Below, one piece after another: positions 6,043-6,109 of a DNA stretch of 6,109 nt. The notes under the pieces were generated by a model, which worked only from the letters and a program-made list of their open reading frames with translations, made no database searches and had not been told where the DNA came from. Source of the stretch: Deltaproteobacteria bacterium (GTDB lineage: Bacteria > Bdellovibrionota > UBA1018); the NCBI GenBank assembly GCA_013286765.1, contig JABDFB010000107.1, forward strand, positions 1 through 6,109. The letters are read 5' to 3'. How positions within the stretch are numbered: position 1 is the first letter of the stretch; each line of letters starts with the position of its first letter. The position numbers and the translations under genes are program-made.

Positions 6043-6109
6043 TTTTTGGCTCCGCTGTTGATTTTCGTAAGTCGTGGATCATTTTACTTAATATGTTTTG
6101 TTCCGGCCC
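6023..6109 (-). CDS. Possible 3' end of a gene upstream of gshA
   Basis: On the - strand a frame is open from the right edge to a TAG at 6023-6025, giving 28 residues that end in EPKNGHKNS. It would overlap the gshA start by 20 bp, and the gshA ribosome site would lie inside it, as in translationally coupled operons. A 28-codon open stretch can easily occur by chance and no motif is recognisable. If it is real, gshA is not the first gene of its operon; otherwise 6043-6109 is simply the gshA leader. Confidence 0.22.
   Translation of the reverse strand, partial: GPEQNILSKMIHDLRKSTAEPKNGHKNS

Overview
The window reads as ordinary bacterial chromosome: densely packed genes, short gaps and Shine-Dalgarno sites of the AGGA/GGAGG type. 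Base composition is moderate, slightly AT-rich by eye. CxxCH c-type cytochromes and an ATP-grasp glutamate-cysteine ligase of the family first defined in acidithiobacilli point to a Gram-negative bacterium, most likely in or near the Proteobacteria. The sequence alone does not fix the lineage. No tRNA, rRNA, CRISPR array, transposase or phage gene is visible.

Left part (1-1222, + strand): the 3' part of a diheme cytochrome c gene that enters from the left edge, then a small single-span membrane protein. They look like the tail of a respiratory operon whose main subunits lie outside the window.

Middle (1235-3945, - strand): a PAP2-type membrane phosphatase followed by a GH15 (glucoamylase-like) protein. 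The GH15 gene is broken by a frameshift in a run of eight A/T. Its true family-like C-terminus continues in another frame to 1235, only 12 bp from the convergent membrane-protein gene. Several GH15 active-site positions are also changed. Two small hairpins lie between the phosphatase and the GH15 gene.

Right part (4010-6042): a typical 2-Cys peroxiredoxin on + (divergent from the phosphatase) converges on gshA on -. Peroxide reduction and glutathione synthesis both belong to thiol redox defence, but opposite strands mean they are not one operon. Between them lies a roughly 126-bp imperfect palindrome, flanked on both sides by TA, whose right boundary coincides with the gshA stop codon. It may be a miniature inverted-repeat element or a structured RNA, and it is the most intriguing non-coding feature here. 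A possible end of one more - strand gene overlaps the gshA start and runs off the right edge.
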